DNA from: Parerythrobacter lutipelagi
Lineage (GTDB): Bacteria > Pseudomonadota > Alphaproteobacteria > Sphingomonadales > Sphingomonadaceae
Reading direction: 5' to 3'
NCBI RefSeq assembly: GCF_005434975.1
Contig: NZ_SKCJ01000001.1
Location: forward strand, 692,001-756,000
DNA: 64,000 bases
A model generated the notes under the pieces. The model saw only the letters and a program-made list of their open reading frames with translations. It did no database searches and was not told the origin of the DNA. Position 1 is the stretch's first letter. Each line of letters opens with the position of its first letter. Shown here one piece after another: positions 63,162 through 64,000 of the stretch. The translations under genes were made by a program, and so were the position numbers.

Positions 63162-64000
63162 TCACATCGATCTGGCGATCACCATCTTCATGACTTCGTT
63201 GGAGCCGCCAAAGATGCGGGTGATGCGGCAATCGCGGTACATCCGGGCGATCGGGTAATCGTTGATGAAGCCTGCCCCGCCGTGGAATTGCAGGCACTTG
63301 TCGACCACTTCGCCCTGCAGCTCCGTGACCATGAGTTTGGCCATGCAAGCTGTCGGCACGTCGAGCTCGCCCTTGAGGTGCAAGGCGATGCAGTGGTTGA
63401 CGAACACCCGCGCCGCAGTGCCGCGCGCATTCAGCTCTGCGAGGGTGAACTGGGTGTTCTGGAAATCCCAGATCGTCTGCCCGAACGCCTTGCGGTCCTT
63501 GACGAATTCCAGCGTCACTTCGAGCGCTTTCTCGATGCCGGTCATTGCGCCCATGGCGATGATCAGCCGTTCCTGCGGCAATTCGCCCATCAGCTGGTAG
63601 AAGCCCTTGCCTTCCACCCCGCCAAGCACGTTTTCCGCCGGAACGAAGACATCGTCGAAGAACAGCTCGCTGGTATCGGCCGCGTCGAGCCCGATCTTGT
63701 CGAGCTTCTTGCCGCGCTGGAACCCTTCTGCGCCGTCGGTTTCGAGCAGCATCAATGAAATGCCCTTGGCCCTTTCCTTCGGGTCGGTCTTGGCGACCAC
63801 GATGATGAAGTCTGCCGTCTGCCCGTTGGAGATATAGGTCTTGGCCCCGTTGATCCGGTAGCCATTGCCGTCCTTCAGCGCGGTGGTGGTGATGGATTGC
63901 AAATCCGATCCCACGCCCGGCTCGGTCATGGCGATGGCGCTAACCAGTTCGCCGGTGACCAGCTTGGGCAGGTATTTCTTCTTCTGCTCCTCGGTCCCGT
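63162..64000 (-). CDS. Acyl-CoA dehydrogenase (C-terminal part; runs off the right edge)
   Basis: About 279 residues are visible, continuing beyond the window. FAD acyl-CoA dehydrogenase features: AIAMTEPGVGSDL, YISNGQTADF and the C-terminal LQFHGGAGFINDYPIARMYRD and RIFGGSNEVMK. It catalyses alpha,beta-dehydrogenation of acyl-CoA in fatty acid or amino acid breakdown. Substrate chain length cannot be told. It converges on ribB. Confidence 0.93.
   Translation of the reverse strand, partial: GTEEQKKKYLPKLVTGELVSAIAMTEPGVGSDLQSITTTALKDGNGYRINGAKTYISNGQTADFIIVVAKTDPKERAKGISLMLLETDGAEGFQRGKKLDKIGLDAADTSELFFDDVFVPAENVLGGVEGKGFYQLMGELPQERLIIAMGAMTGIEKALEVTLEFVKDRKAFGQTIWDFQNTQFTLAELNARGTAARVFVNHCIALHLKGELDVPTACMAKLMVTELQGEVVDKCLQFHGGAGFINDYPIARMYRDCRITRIFGGSNEVMKMVIARSM

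Overview
The window looks like a chromosomal segment of a marine alphaproteobacterium of the Sphingomonadales, most likely Erythrobacteraceae. This is inferred from gene content, not from any search. The supporting features are a rimP-nusA-ylxR-infB block, a CrtZ-type carotenoid hydroxylase, the alphaproteobacterial F1-ATPase zeta inhibitor, a RibB fused to a decayed GTP cyclohydrolase II domain, a psp operon next to a secretin, and uniformly high GC. Most lines of open reading on the opposite strand of genes are GC-driven shadows and were discarded.

Layout. 1-4.7 kb: end of a secreted-protein gene, a methyltransferase-like gene, then pnp, rpsO and truB on the minus strand. 4.7-14 kb: a block that separates truB from rbfA and holds a sodium/solute symporter, a GH36 alpha-galactosidase, glpD, a site-2-type protease, thymidine kinase, an AbgT transporter and an enoyl-CoA hydratase. 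14-21 kb: rbfA, two small genes, a tRNA-like 3' fragment, then infB-ylxR-nusA-rimP. 21-23.5 kb: a membrane-anchored small protein and two tandem secreted metzincin-like proteins in which the first zinc-binding His is replaced by Gln. 23.7-31.4 kb: a lone secretin, divergent pspF, a sigma-54 promoter, and an extended psp operon (51-aa protein, pspA, pspB, pspC, six small membrane/coiled-coil proteins related to one another and to PspB, and a 57-aa protein with a TTG start), followed by sufE, DUF454 and a Pmp3/YqaE proteolipid.

31.5-38.8 kb: crtZ, a thioesterase, a secreted basic protein, leuC and leuD (separated by two tiny genes), a quinone oxidoreductase, the zeta subunit, a BolA protein, a CGFS glutaredoxin and a Nudix hydrolase. 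38.8-40.9 kb: a small accessory patch bounded by copies of the tRNA-Arg(TCT) 3' end, carrying a cupin-like protein and a divergent HxlR regulator, with ~122-nt tandem repeats next to the tRNA. 41-48.6 kb: a queuosine-precursor-type transporter, a TonB-dependent receptor, and the ppk-ppx polyphosphate pair. 48.7-56.6 kb: a compact VirB-type type IV secretion operon (virB1-2-3-4-6-9-10-11) without recognisable virB5, virB7, virB8 or virD4. 56.7-64 kb: a large DUF2339 membrane protein divergent from a TetR regulator, a Crp/Fnr regulator, a flavin reductase divergent from ribB, and the C-terminal part of an acyl-CoA dehydrogenase.

The strongest candidate for something undescribed is the extended psp operon at 26.5-30.4 kb: a secretin gene next door, a strong sigma-54 promoter, and six consecutive short proteins that repeat a PspB-like plan (one N-terminal helix, then a coiled coil ending in a conserved R-V-x-x-L-E-R-I type motif). 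I infer a diversified envelope-stress sensor set; no function is proven by the sequence. Other points of interest are the Gln-for-His metzincin pair, the tRNA-Arg patch, and the minimal T4SS.
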